In this document: positions 15,769-23,594 of the stretch, piece after piece | Position numbering within the stretch: the first letter of the stretch is position 1 | Layout: every line of letters begins with the position of its first letter | NCBI GenBank assembly: GCA_035512575.1 | Contig: DATKDT010000078.1 | Location: 1-64,000 of the forward strand | From: JALYRV01 sp035512575 | Lineage (GTDB): Bacteria > Acidobacteriota > Vicinamibacteria > Vicinamibacterales > SCN-69-37 | DNA length: 64,000 nucleotides | Direction: 5' to 3' | Notes under the pieces: generated by a model | Databases searched by the model: none | Seen by the model: the letters and a program-made list of their open reading frames with translations, nothing else | What the model was told of the DNA's origin: nothing | Position numbers and translations under genes: made by a program

Positions 15769-17040
15769 ATGGCCAACGAAGTTCTGATGCCGCAGATGGG
15801 CGAGTCGATTGCCGAGGGCACGATCGTCCGCTGGATCAAGAAGGTCGGCGACTCCGTCGATCGCGACGAGCCGCTGTTCGAGATTTCGACCGACAAGGTC
15901 GATGCCGAGATTCCCTCGCCGGCGGCGGGCGTCGTGCTCGAGATCCACGTCAAGGAAGGCGAGACGGTTCCCGTCAACAGCGTCGTGGCCCTCATCGGCG
16001 CGAAGGGTGAAGAGAGTAGCGGGAGTAAGGGAAGTGAGCCGAGTAAGAGCAGTGAGCCGGGTAAGCCGGAAGCGGCGGCAAGTTCGCCGGCCCCATCCGC
16101 GGCCCCCGCTCCGGCAGCCGCGCCGCAGGCGCCCGCGGCGCCCGCCGCGTCGTCGGGCTCGGTCGAAGAACTTCGCCGGACGAAGTCCTCTCCGGTCGTG
16201 CGGAAGATCGCGAGCGAGCACAACATCGACATCACGCAGCTGCAGGGGTCGGGCATCAGCGGGCGGGTGACGAAGAAGGACATCCTGTCGGTAGTGGAGA
16301 GCGGGGGGCCGAAAGCCGCCGCGTCCACCTCCGCTCCGGCCATGGCGTTCAAGCCGGGCGAGAACGTGCGCATCGAGAAGATGTCGGTGATGCGGAAGAA
16401 GATCGCCGAGCACATGGTCTTCAGCATGCACACCTCGCCGCACGTCTACAGCGTGTACGAGGTGGATTTCCACCGCATCGCGACGCTGCGCGACAAGCTC
16501 AAGGCTGAGTACGAGGCGGCCGGCGCGCGTCTCACGTACACGTCGTTCATCGCCGCCGCCACGGTGGACGCCATCCGGCAGTTCCCGCTCGTCAACGCGT
16601 CGATCGACGGTGACAACATCGTCTACAAGCGCGACATCAACCTCGGCATCGCCGTGGCGCTCGACAACGGCCTGCTCGTGCCCGTGATCAGGAACGCCGA
16701 CGAGCGCAACCTGCTCGGGCTGAGCCGGGCGATTGCCGACCTCGCGTCGCGCGCGCGCTCCAAGAAACTCAATCCCGAGGAAGTGCAGGGCGGCACGTTC
16801 ACGATCACCAACCCCGGCATTTACGGCGCGCTCTACGGCCTGCCGATGATCAATCAGCCCCAGGTCGCGATCCTCGGCGTCGGCAGCATCGACAAGCGCC
16901 CCGTGGTGATTGACGATGCGATTGCGGTGCATCCGGTGTGTCATCTCACGCTGGGGTACGATCACCGGCTGATCGACGGCGCGGAGGCCGGCAGGTTCCT
17001 GGCGTACCTGAAGGAGCGGCTCGAGAACTTCGAGGCGTAG
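15769..17040 (+). CDS. 2-oxoacid dehydrogenase E2, dihydrolipoyl acyltransferase
   Basis: A 423-residue core enzyme. The N-terminal lipoyl domain has the lipoyl-Lys in ISTDKVDAEIPSPAAG. A low-complexity Ser/Pro/Ala linker (about 80-130) precedes the E3-binding domain (SSPVVRKIASEHNIDITQLQGSGISGRVTKKDIL), and the C-terminal catalytic domain has GYDHRLIDGAEAG near the end. GGAAG precedes the ATG. The linker DNA at 16015-16070 is a direct repeat with codons unlike the rest of the gene. It could belong to the pyruvate, 2-oxoglutarate or branched-chain complex; E1 is elsewhere. Confidence 0.9.
   Translation: MANEVLMPQMGESIAEGTIVRWIKKVGDSVDRDEPLFEISTDKVDAEIPSPAAGVVLEIHVKEGETVPVNSVVALIGAKGEESSGSKGSEPSKSSEPGKPEAAASSPAPSAAPAPAAAPQAPAAPAASSGSVEELRRTKSSPVVRKIASEHNIDITQLQGSGISGRVTKKDILSVVESGGPKAAASTSAPAMAFKPGENVRIEKMSVMRKKIAEHMVFSMHTSPHVYSVYEVDFHRIATLRDKLKAEYEAAGARLTYTSFIAAATVDAIRQFPLVNASIDGDNIVYKRDINLGIAVALDNGLLVPVIRNADERNLLGLSRAIADLASRARSKKLNPEEVQGGTFTITNPGIYGALYGLPMINQPQVAILGVGSIDKRPVVIDDAIAVHPVCHLTLGYDHRLIDGAEAGRFLAYLKERLENFEA
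16018..16062 (+). repeat. 18-bp direct repeat inside the E2 linker
   Basis: GAGTAAGGGAAGTGAGCC is followed by a near-identical copy, GAGTAAGAGCAGTGAGCC, and a partial third. It encodes the flexible Gly-Ser-Lys-Glu-Pro linker. Confidence 0.65.
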
Positions 17041-17676
17041 TTGGAGATTCGCAGGCTCGGCACGGTCGGCTATCAGGAGGCGCTCGACCTGCAGACCGGC
17101 CTCGTCGAACAGCGGCGGCGCGGTGACGTCGGCGACCTTCTGCTGCTGCTCGAACATCCGCCGGTCATCACGCTCGGCGTCAAGACGCGCAACACCCGCA
17201 CCAACATCGTGGCGAGCGACGCGCAGCTGGCGGCTGCCGGCGTCGCCGTGTTCCAGTCGGGGCGCGGCGGCGACGTCACCTATCACGGGCCCGGCCAGCT
17301 GGTCGGCTATCCGATTTTCGATCTCAATCCCCACCGCCGCGACGTGCATCAGTACGTCAGGGACATCGAGGAGGCGCTGATCCTCGCGGCCGCGTCGTGC
17401 GGCGTCACCGCCGCGCGCGTGCCGGGTCTCACGGGCATCTGGGTTGGCCGCGACAAACTCGCCGCCATCGGCGTGCGCATCTCGCGCTGGATCACCAGCC
17501 ATGGCTTTGCGTTCAATGTCTCGACCAACCTGTCGCACTTCGATCTGATCGTGCCGTGCGGCATCCAGGGCCGCGGGGTCACCTCGCTGGAAGAGCTGCG
17601 GGGCGGGCCGGTGCCTATGGCCGAGGTGGAAGCCGCGGTTGAGGCCGGATTTCTCAGCGTTTTTAAGGATTTGTAA
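17041..17676 (+). CDS. lipB: lipoyl(octanoyl) transferase
   Basis: A 211-residue LipB that moves octanoate from acyl carrier protein to lipoyl domains. Visible motifs are GRGGDVTYHGPGQLVGYPIFDL, the catalytic Lys in GRDKLAAIGVRI, and the acyl-accepting Cys in LIVPCGIQGRGVTSL. The likely start is TTG at 17041, immediately after the E2 stop codon. Placement behind E3 and E2 groups the lipoylation enzyme with its lipoyl-domain target. Confidence 0.93.
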   Translation: MEIRRLGTVGYQEALDLQTGLVEQRRRGDVGDLLLLLEHPPVITLGVKTRNTRTNIVASDAQLAAAGVAVFQSGRGGDVTYHGPGQLVGYPIFDLNPHRRDVHQYVRDIEEALILAAASCGVTAARVPGLTGIWVGRDKLAAIGVRISRWITSHGFAFNVSTNLSHFDLIVPCGIQGRGVTSLEELRGGPVPMAEVEAAVEAGFLSVFKDL

Positions 17677-17700
17677 AAATCCGGGTCTGTCCCCAATTTT
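17667..17700. repeat. small hairpin plus GGGTCTGTCCCC motif after lipB
   Basis: GGATTT/AAATCC forms a short stem across the lipB stop codon, followed by CCGGGTCTGTCCCCAATTTT. Similar GGGGACAGACCC strings occur in REP-like intergenic elements of other bacteria, from memory. It may act as a weak terminator. Confidence 0.35.
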
Positions 17701-17751
17701 CGTGGGAATAGATTGGCGCCTCCGGGTGTTCACCCTTATGGAGGCCGAAAC

Positions 17752-18363
17752 ATGTTCAAGTCGGAGCTCGATCAGGAGCTGATCGGGCGGCTGCAGCGGC
17801 GCGACAAGGATGCGGCGGATCAGCTCGCGCGGATTTACGGGCCGATGATCCACCAGCTCGCGTTCCGCTACATGAAGAGCTGGGAAGACGCCGAGGAGAT
17901 CGCGCAGGACGTGATGATGAAAGTCGTCCGCCGGATCGACGCGTTCCGCGGCGACTCGGCGCTGTCGTCCTGGATTTATCGCATCACGTTCAACACGGCG
18001 ATGTCGCGGCTTCGCAATTCGAAGTACTCGCGGCCGCTGGAAGTGCTGCAGTCGGATCTGGGCAAGGACGCCGCGGCCAGAGAGCCGTTCGAAGTGCCCG
18101 ACTGGTCGGGCCTCGGCGACGAGGCCGTGATGCGCGCGGAGCTGCGCCGCGCGCTGTCGCAGGCGCTGACCGAGCTGCCCGACGTCTATCGCGTGCCGGT
18201 CGTCCTCCGCGACATCCAGGGCCTCAGCACGGAGGAAGCCAGCCAGGTGCTGCAGGTAAAGACCCAGACGCTGAAGTCGCGCCTGCATCGCGGCCGCATG
18301 ATGCTGCGCGAGCGGCTCGGTGAATTTTCCGGCGGCCTGACGTTGCACCGGCAGGCGGCATAA
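17752..18363 (+). CDS. RNA polymerase ECF-type sigma factor
   Basis: A 203-residue sigma-70 family factor. Region 2 is DAEEIAQDVMMKVVRRIDAFRGDSALSSWIYRITFNTAMSRLR and region 4 is LPDVYRVPVVLRDIQGLSTEEASQVL...LKSRLHRGRMMLRERL, with no region 3. GGAGG 9 nt upstream fixes the ATG at 17752. No anti-sigma or zinc-finger gene sits beside it, which is unusual for this group. The protein ends soon after region 4, without a C-terminal sensory extension. Confidence 0.9.
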   Translation: MFKSELDQELIGRLQRRDKDAADQLARIYGPMIHQLAFRYMKSWEDAEEIAQDVMMKVVRRIDAFRGDSALSSWIYRITFNTAMSRLRNSKYSRPLEVLQSDLGKDAAAREPFEVPDWSGLGDEAVMRAELRRALSQALTELPDVYRVPVVLRDIQGLSTEEASQVLQVKTQTLKSRLHRGRMMLRERLGEFSGGLTLHRQAA

Positions 18364-18365
18364 AG

Positions 18366-18393
18366 AGAACTTCGAACTTCGAACTACGAACTT
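18366..18393. repeat. GAACTTC heptamer tandem repeat
   Basis: Four heptamers (GAACTTC, GAACTTC, GAACTAC, GAACTTA) fill the gap between the sigma-factor stop and the convergent dehydrogenase-like gene, running into its 3' end. Confidence 0.75.
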
Positions 18394-19220
18394 ATCGCAT
18401 TGTCGAACTCGACCTGTTCTTTCGCGGAGAGGGCAGGTCGATTCACTTTAAGGACGCGGTCGCGGGCGAACTGCACGGGCGCGGCGGCGGCCGTGCCGCG
18501 GGGGATGACGGAGCCGTCGCCGACCGTCGTGCAGGTGAGCTCGCGGCGCGACCCGGCGGCGAAGGCCTCGGCGACGCGCGCCGCGGCGGAGGCGAGCGCC
18601 GTCGGCCCGGGCGGCCACAGCCCCCGGGCGCGATCGGCGATGGCGAGCCGCTGATGCGCGGGCAGTACGCGTTCGAGCGGCGATCCTCCCGCGACCGCCG
18701 CGCTCCAGCCGATCACCATGCCCGCGGGCGGCCGGCCGTACGCGTGCACGTGCACGTCGGTGGCGGAGCGATCGATGGCGAGCGCGGCCAGCGCGCGCAG
18801 GGCGCCTTCGAGCGCGATGGGCGCCGATCCCGCCATGCGCCACACCGGCACCTTCAGCTCGCGATGCGCGGCCTCCATCAGCCACAGCTGGTTCGCGCCC
18901 GCGAACAGCAGCGGCGCCTCGCCGATCATGGGCAGCAGCCGCGCGAGCATCGCCAGCCCGGCGTCGCCCTCCCACTCCGTGTCGCCGACACGATCGGCAA
19001 TCGCCACCACCGACGCGCCGGCCGCCGCGTCGAGCGACGCGTGCCCCGTCACCCGGCTGTCGTAGCCGTCGATCGGCCCGGCCTGCCTGATGTCGAGCGC
19101 CAGGCCGGCCGACACCGTGCCGGTCTCGTCGATGAGGCGGATGTCGCGGAACCGCTCGCGCGAGGCCGCGCGCTGCGCGAGCGCGCCGGCGATGTCTCCG
19201 GCTCCGGCGATGGCGAGCAT
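18384..19220 (-). CDS. degenerate lactate/malate dehydrogenase-like protein
   Basis: A 278-residue Rossmann protein. The nucleotide-binding start is LAIAGAGDIAGALAQ, and RLIDETGTVSAGLALDIRQAGP aligns with the NAD-pocket and LDL-x-P region of malate dehydrogenases. The expected catalytic block (Asp-Arg and the active-site His) is not recognisable; MAGSAPIALEGALRALAAL stands where the substrate Arg region should be. It may therefore be a binding protein or an altered dehydrogenase. It is divergent from the SDR gene across 21 bp. Confidence 0.65.
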   Translation of the reverse strand: MLAIAGAGDIAGALAQRAASRERFRDIRLIDETGTVSAGLALDIRQAGPIDGYDSRVTGHASLDAAAGASVVAIADRVGDTEWEGDAGLAMLARLLPMIGEAPLLFAGANQLWLMEAAHRELKVPVWRMAGSAPIALEGALRALAALAIDRSATDVHVHAYGRPPAGMVIGWSAAVAGGSPLERVLPAHQRLAIADRARGLWPPGPTALASAAARVAEAFAAGSRRELTCTTVGDGSVIPRGTAAAAPVQFARDRVLKVNRPALSAKEQVEFDNAISS

Positions 19221-19229
19221 TGGAGGTCA

Positions 19230-19235
19230 TATTCT
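19230..19235 (+). promoter_or_regulatory. -10 box for the SDR gene (leaderless)
   Basis: TATTCT ends 6 nt before ATG 19242. Confidence 0.4.
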
Positions 19236-19241
19236 ATGGGC

Positions 19242-19961
19242 ATGGATACACCGGCTCAAATGCACGTGCGGACCGCCGTGATCACGGGCGGCTCGAAAGG
19301 GATTGGTCTCGCGATCGCCCGGGCCTTCGCCGCGGCGGGCGTCAACGTCGCCATTGCCGGGCGCGACCAGGCGGCGCTCGCGGCCGCGCGCGAAACGCTC
19401 GCCGCGTCGGGCGCCGGCGTACTGGCCAGCGCCACCGACGTGCGCGACTACACGGCCGTCGAAGCCTTCATCGCCGAGGCGGCCGCGACGTTCGGCGGCA
19501 TCGACGTGCTCGTCAACAACGCGGGCGTGGGCGCCTTCGCGCCGGTGGGCGACATGAGCGTCGACGAGTGGCACATGGTCATCGACACAAACCTCACCGC
19601 GGTTTTCTACTGCACGAAAGCGGCGCTGCCGCACTTGCGGAAGAGCGGCAACGCCTACATCGTCAACATCAGCAGCCTGGCGGGAAAGAACTGGTTCGCG
19701 GGCGGCGCCGCCTACTGTGCGTCGAAGGCCGGGCTCAACGCGTTCAGCGAGGCGCTGATGCAGGACGTGCGGCAGCACGACATCCGCGTGTCGTACGTCA
19801 TGCCCGGATCGGTCAACACGGAGTTCAACTTCCGCGGCGCCGTGCAGGCCGACTGGAAGCTGACCGGCGACGACATCGCGCGGGTCGTGCTCGATCTGGT
19901 GCGCAGCGACAAACGCGCGCTCGCCAGCCGCGTCGAAATCCGGCCGTCGAAACCGCAGTAG
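19242..19961 (+). CDS. short-chain dehydrogenase/reductase
   Basis: A 239-residue classical SDR with cofactor motif TGGSKGIG, structural NNAG, catalytic Ser in NISSLAG and the YxxxK pair in YCASK. The C-terminus (PGSVNTEFNF) is typical of 3-ketoacyl-ACP reductase-like family members. The start could be ATG 19242, 6 nt after a TATTCT box, or ATG 19236 two codons earlier, with GGAGG upstream. No neighbour identifies the substrate. Confidence 0.85.
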   Translation: MDTPAQMHVRTAVITGGSKGIGLAIARAFAAAGVNVAIAGRDQAALAAARETLAASGAGVLASATDVRDYTAVEAFIAEAAATFGGIDVLVNNAGVGAFAPVGDMSVDEWHMVIDTNLTAVFYCTKAALPHLRKSGNAYIVNISSLAGKNWFAGGAAYCASKAGLNAFSEALMQDVRQHDIRVSYVMPGSVNTEFNFRGAVQADWKLTGDDIARVVLDLVRSDKRALASRVEIRPSKPQ

Positions 19962-20030
19962 CGGCAGGCTGGTGCTCGGCACGGTGTCCGGAATTCCTTC
20001 GCGCCGGCGGGTCTCGGCCGCGCGAAAAGG

Positions 20031-20120
20031 ACGCTCGGGTAGGTCTGTCGCCGCGCCGCGTAGCTCGGCGATGTCTGCTCGCATGTACAAAGCACGGCGC
20101 CGCGCCAGACCTACCGCTCG
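20031..20120. repeat. interspersed palindromic element, copy A
   Basis: About 90 bp with inverted ends: CGCTCGGGTAGGTCTG...CGCCGCGCCG at one side and CGGCGCCGCGCCAGACCTAC at the other, around GCTCGCATGTACAAAGCACG. A second copy with a 47-bp insertion lies at 44791-44916. It fills the gap between the SDR and MFS genes. Confidence 0.75.
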
Positions 20121-20162
20121 CGCCCGGCGCGGCCAGACGGAGCCGCCGCTGGAGCAGAGGGC

Positions 20163-20230
20163 GTGAGCAAGTTTCTGAGGCCGAGCGTGCATAGCGAGGC
20201 CGAAGAAAGCTTGCGGGAGCCCGATGCGTT
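20163..20230. repeat. hairpin element next to copy A
   Basis: GCAAGTTTCT and AGAAAGCTTGC form an imperfect stem around GAGGCCGAGCGTGCATAGCGAGGCCG. It is followed by TGCGGGAGCCCGATGCG, whose reverse complement (one mismatch) flanks copy B at 44757-44773. Confidence 0.5.
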
Positions 20231-20242
20231 AGAAGGCGCGAC

Positions 20243-21550
20243 CTATCCGTGCCCGGCGCGCGTGGTGGATTCTTCTTCGGCCTGCTCGGGGTCGCGCGGG
20301 ACGGGGGCCGTGGCCGTGGCGGAGACGCGCGGGGCGAAGCGAAGCCACGCGATGCCGGGCAGCCACATGGCGCCGCCGATGACCAGGGCCATGACGCGCG
20401 GATCGACCTGCAGCCACTCCATGGCGCCGGCCGTCGCGAAGCTGATGCCGGCCTGCATCAGCGTGACGGCGAACAGCTCCGCCGCGAACACCCGGCCGCG
20501 GTACCGATCCGGCACCGACAGCTGCAGCATGACGCTGCTGGCCACCCACAGCACCGATCCGAACACGTGCGCCGCGACGACCGTGGCCGCCGCCGACCAG
20601 ATGTTCGGCGCGATCGCGAGCGTCGCATAGGCGGTGCCGGCCGCGAAGTACGCGGGGCCGATGGCGCGGCGCAGCCGCTGCGGGTCGCGGCCGACGAGCC
20701 GGTTGACCACCAGCGCGCCGCCGGCCGCGCCGATGCCGCGCGCCGCATAGAGCACGCCGATGCCGGCCGCCGCGCTGCCGCCAATCGGAAAAATCCGCTC
20801 GCCGAACACGGTCAGCAGCAGCAGCGCGCCGCCGGCAATCGACCACCCGCCCTTGACGAGCGCCACCGATCCGACCGCCGGGTGCGCCCGCATGTACGCG
20901 AGGCCCTCCAGCAGCTCGCGGAAACCGCCGTGCGTTTCGCGCGGCTGCCGCGCCGGCATCCGGATGCCCGCAATCAGCGCCGCCGACACGAAGAACGACA
21001 GCGAGTTCACCAGGAACGCCGCATCGCGCCCGGCGAGGGCCGTCACGAGACCGCCGAGCGACGCGCCGACCGCCAGCATCGCCGACCAGCTGGCCGTCGA
21101 CAGCGCATTTGCCGTCAGCAGGTCGGCCCTGTCGACGACCATCGGTATCGTCGACGACCGCGCCGGCTCGAAGAAGCCCTGCGCCGCCACCGACACGCCG
21201 ACCGCCGCGTACGCAATCCACACCGTGGAGGCGCTGTCGGCGAGCAGCAGCCCCAGTATCGCGACGCCGCGCACGAGATCCGCGCCGATCATGATCCGCC
21301 GCCGATCGTGCCGATCGACGATCACGCCCGCGACGGGCCCGACGATGGCGATGGGGAGGAACTGGACGACCATCATCGCGGCAACGGCAGTCGCGGATCC
21401 GGTGATCTCGTAGAGAAGCGCGTAGACGGCGACGGTGTTGAACCAGTCGCCCAGCTGGCTGACGAGCTGCCCGAACCACAGCAGGCGGAAGTTCCGGTTG
21501 CGCGCGACGAGAGACGGGGGCTTCAGGACGAAAAGTATAATCGCCGGCAT
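20243..21550 (-). CDS. MFS transporter (EntS/MFS_3-like exporter)
   Basis: A 435-residue major facilitator protein with about 12 hydrophobic segments. FRLLWFGQLVSQLGDWFNTVAVYALLYEITGSATAVAAMMVVQFLPIAI is the typical start of this exporter group, and DRHDRRRIMIGADLVRG is the loop 2-3 motif A. The ATG at 21550 overlaps the divergent kinase-like ATG within a single CATG. A GTG three codons upstream (21559) is an alternative. The substrate is unknown. Confidence 0.87.
   Translation of the reverse strand: MPAIILFVLKPPSLVARNRNFRLLWFGQLVSQLGDWFNTVAVYALLYEITGSATAVAAMMVVQFLPIAIVGPVAGVIVDRHDRRRIMIGADLVRGVAILGLLLADSASTVWIAYAAVGVSVAAQGFFEPARSSTIPMVVDRADLLTANALSTASWSAMLAVGASLGGLVTALAGRDAAFLVNSLSFFVSAALIAGIRMPARQPRETHGGFRELLEGLAYMRAHPAVGSVALVKGGWSIAGGALLLLTVFGERIFPIGGSAAAGIGVLYAARGIGAAGGALVVNRLVGRDPQRLRRAIGPAYFAAGTAYATLAIAPNIWSAAATVVAAHVFGSVLWVASSVMLQLSVPDRYRGRVFAAELFAVTLMQAGISFATAGAMEWLQVDPRVMALVIGGAMWLPGIAWLRFAPRVSATATAPVPRDPEQAEEESTTRAGHG
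21536..21541 (+). promoter_or_regulatory. -10 box for the kinase-like gene (leaderless)
   Basis: A perfect TATAAT, 7 nt before ATG 21549. The predicted transcription start is the A of the start codon or the base before it. Confidence 0.6.
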
Positions 21551-22328
21551 GCGCGACACCGCCGGTCCCTACCGTCTGCTCGAGCGCACCGGCGAGGATC
21601 GTCTGGGCGACACGTATCGCGCGCGCGACACGGAACGCGGCAGGACCGCGTTCGTGCGCGTCGTGCACCCGCACATCAATGAGGACCCGAAGCGGCGCGC
21701 GGCGCTTGCCGCGGATGCGCAGAAGGCCGCCGCCGTGTCGCATCCGTCCGTTGCCGCCCTCTTCGACGTCATCGACGAGCCGCAGGGCCTCGCGCTGGCG
21801 CACGAGCACGTCGACGGCCGCACGCTGGCCGCCACGCTGGGCGGCACGCCGCTCAACGCGCGCCTGGCCGTCGCCATCGGCATTCAGGTGGCCGACGGCC
21901 TTGCCGAGGTGCATGCCGCCGATCTCACCCACGGCGCCATCGACGCCGATCACATCGCCATCACGCCGCGGGGACAGGCCAAGCTGCTGGACGCGGGACT
22001 CACGCGGTGGCTGTCGGAGGATCCGGCGCACACCGACGACATCGCGGCGCTCGGCCGCCTGCTGTCGTCGATGATCGGAGGGCACCTGCCGAAAGCGCAG
22101 TGGGCCGACGATCTGCGGATGGCCGTCGCCCGCACACAGCCCGGCCACCCGCGCCGCTATGAGTCGGTCGCCACGCTGGCCGCGGAGCTGCGCGCCGTCT
22201 CGGCGATGCTCGAAGTGAGAGCGGAGGCGGCGCCGCGGGCGCCGGCCGGATCAGGAATGTCCGTGCTGCTCTGGGCGCTGCTGGCCCTCGTCCTGCTCGG
22301 CCTCGGCGCCTGGTTCCTGCTGCTGTAG
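21549..22328 (+). CDS. membrane-anchored Ser/Thr protein kinase-like protein, probable pseudokinase
   Basis: A 259-residue protein with a bacterial protein-kinase fold from YRLLERTGEDRLGDTYRARDT. The glycine loop is poor. The VAIK Lys is replaced by Arg (TAFVRVVHP), the HRD block reads HGAIDADHI with no catalytic Asp, and the DFG position reads LLDAG. A single C-terminal TM (MSVLLWALLALVLLGLGAWFLLL) anchors it, kinase side in the cytoplasm. The 3' end overlaps the convergent dehydratase gene by 78 bp. It probably binds rather than phosphorylates. Confidence 0.75.
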   Translation: MRDTAGPYRLLERTGEDRLGDTYRARDTERGRTAFVRVVHPHINEDPKRRAALAADAQKAAAVSHPSVAALFDVIDEPQGLALAHEHVDGRTLAATLGGTPLNARLAVAIGIQVADGLAEVHAADLTHGAIDADHIAITPRGQAKLLDAGLTRWLSEDPAHTDDIAALGRLLSSMIGGHLPKAQWADDLRMAVARTQPGHPRRYESVATLAAELRAVSAMLEVRAEAAPRAPAGSGMSVLLWALLALVLLGLGAWFLLL

Positions 22329-23249
22329 CTTTTCCGGATCGACGTTGCCGCCGCTGACGATGACGGCGGCGCGCATGTCGCGGACATCGATGGCGCCCGA
22401 CAACAGGGCCGCGACGCCCACGGCGCCTGCGCCTTCGACTCGCTCACCCTCGCGCGCCATCAATCCGCGCATCGCCGAGGCGATCTCATCTTCAGTCACC
22501 GTCTGCACGCCGACGCGAAGGTCCCGGATCAGATCGAACGTGATGCTGCCGGGCTCGGCATTGCCGGCGAGACCGTCGGCAAGCGTCGGGGAGACCTTCA
22601 CCTCCACCAGGCGCCCGGCCGCGAGCGCGCTGGTGAACACGGGCGACGCGGCAGCCTCGACGCCGGCCGTGCCTGCGCGTCCGCCGCGCACGGCGGCAGC
22701 GAGTGCAATGCCGCTGGCGAGCCCGCCCCCTCCGACCGGGACGATCAACATGCCGATATCGGGCACGTCCTCGAGCACGTCGAGGCCGGCGGTGCCCGCG
22801 CCGGCAATCACATCGGGATGGTTGTACGGCGAGATGTACGGAATGCCGCGCGCGCGCGCGAAGGCGATCGCGTCGCGTTCCGCCTCGTCGTACGTTTCGC
22901 GCAGCTCGAGCGCGGCGCCGTGGCCGCGGATGGGATCGAGCTTCGCGCGAGGCGCCGTCGCCGGCGCAAACACGGTGAGCGGGACGCCGAGCGTCTTCGC
23001 GGCATACGCGAGCGCGCGGCCGTGGTTGCCGGCCGAGGCGGTCACGGCCCGCGCGGCACCGGAGCGCATCAGGGCGTAGAGCGCGCCACGGGTCTTGAAC
23101 GAGCCTTCGAGCTGCCGGTTCTCGAGCTTCAGCCAGACGTCTCCGCCAGTTGCCGACGACAGCCATGCCGAACGCACGAGCGGCGTGCGAATGACGTTGC
23201 CGCTCAGGAGCGTCGCGGCGGCGATGACGTCGGAGGGGGAGGGAAGCAT
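22251..23249 (-). CDS. threonine dehydratase / serine racemase-like PLP enzyme
   Basis: A 332-residue fold-type II PLP enzyme. The PLP-Lys lies in LENRQLEGSFKTRGA, the phosphate-binding loop is VGGGGLASGIALA, and SAGNHGRALAYAA is the Asn-loop. It likely deaminates threonine or serine, or racemises serine; there is no C-terminal ACT domain. The last 25 residues are Gln/Glu-rich and lie in the overlap with the convergent kinase-like gene, so the native end may have been extended. A TAGGTT box lies 6 nt before the ATG. Confidence 0.87.
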   Translation of the reverse strand: MLPSPSDVIAAATLLSGNVIRTPLVRSAWLSSATGGDVWLKLENRQLEGSFKTRGALYALMRSGAARAVTASAGNHGRALAYAAKTLGVPLTVFAPATAPRAKLDPIRGHGAALELRETYDEAERDAIAFARARGIPYISPYNHPDVIAGAGTAGLDVLEDVPDIGMLIVPVGGGGLASGIALAAAVRGGRAGTAGVEAAASPVFTSALAAGRLVEVKVSPTLADGLAGNAEPGSITFDLIRDLRVGVQTVTEDEIASAMRGLMAREGERVEGAGAVGVAALLSGAIDVRDMRAAVIVSGGNVDPEKLQQQEPGAEAEQDEGQQRPEQHGHS

Positions 23250-23255
23250 GGAGTG

Positions 23256-23261
23256 AACCTA
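23256..23261 (-). promoter_or_regulatory. -10 box for the threonine dehydratase-like gene (leaderless)
   Basis: TAGGTT on the minus strand with 6 nt to the ATG. Confidence 0.4.
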
Positions 23262-23594
23262 AAGGCCTGCGCTGGCATCGAGTAGCGACGGGAGGGCGTT
23301 GACGAAGGCCGAGCGCGCCATCACCTCGATTGAGCCGGCCGCGCGCGCTTCACGAATGCGGCCGGCGTTGACGTGCGAGACGAAACCGACCAGCCGCAGC
23401 GAAGGCCGCGCGGCGGCGAGCGCCGACACCGTGGCCACCGCGCCCGGCCCGTCGAGATCCACGATCGCGAGCGTGGCGCCGTCGAGCGAGGGATCGGCGG
23501 GATCGCGCAGGAACGACACCGCCGCCCCGCTGTGCGAGGCGGCGGCCCTGATTTTCGACTGGAAGAGCAGGTCGCTGACGAACGCGGCGATCAT
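23259..23594 (-). CDS. degenerate receiver-like small protein
   Basis: A 111-residue protein with the alternating pattern of a response-regulator receiver: AAFVSDLLFQSKIRAA, then LAIVDLDGPGAV at the phospho-acceptor position, LRLVGFVSHVNA for strand 4, and IEVMARSAF where the conserved Lys should be. The first acidic pair is reduced to one Asp and the Lys is missing, so phosphorylation is doubtful. The ATG overlaps the stop of the phosphatidyltransferase gene (ATGA), so the two are coupled. Confidence 0.65.
   Translation of the reverse strand: MIAAFVSDLLFQSKIRAAASHSGAAVSFLRDPADPSLDGATLAIVDLDGPGAVATVSALAAARPSLRLVGFVSHVNAGRIREARAAGSIEVMARSAFVNALPSLLDASAGL

Noticed and set aside
17667..17700. 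Intrinsic terminator after lipB
   Set aside because: The stem is only 6 bp, AT-rich and includes the stop codon; the T-run is too far away. Listed only as a repeat-like motif.
11518..18348. A 2276-residue open frame on the minus strand
   Set aside because: It is antisense to six well-supported genes (PadR to the sigma factor). Its Arg/His/Asp/Ala-rich composition is what the reverse frame of high-GC genes yields.
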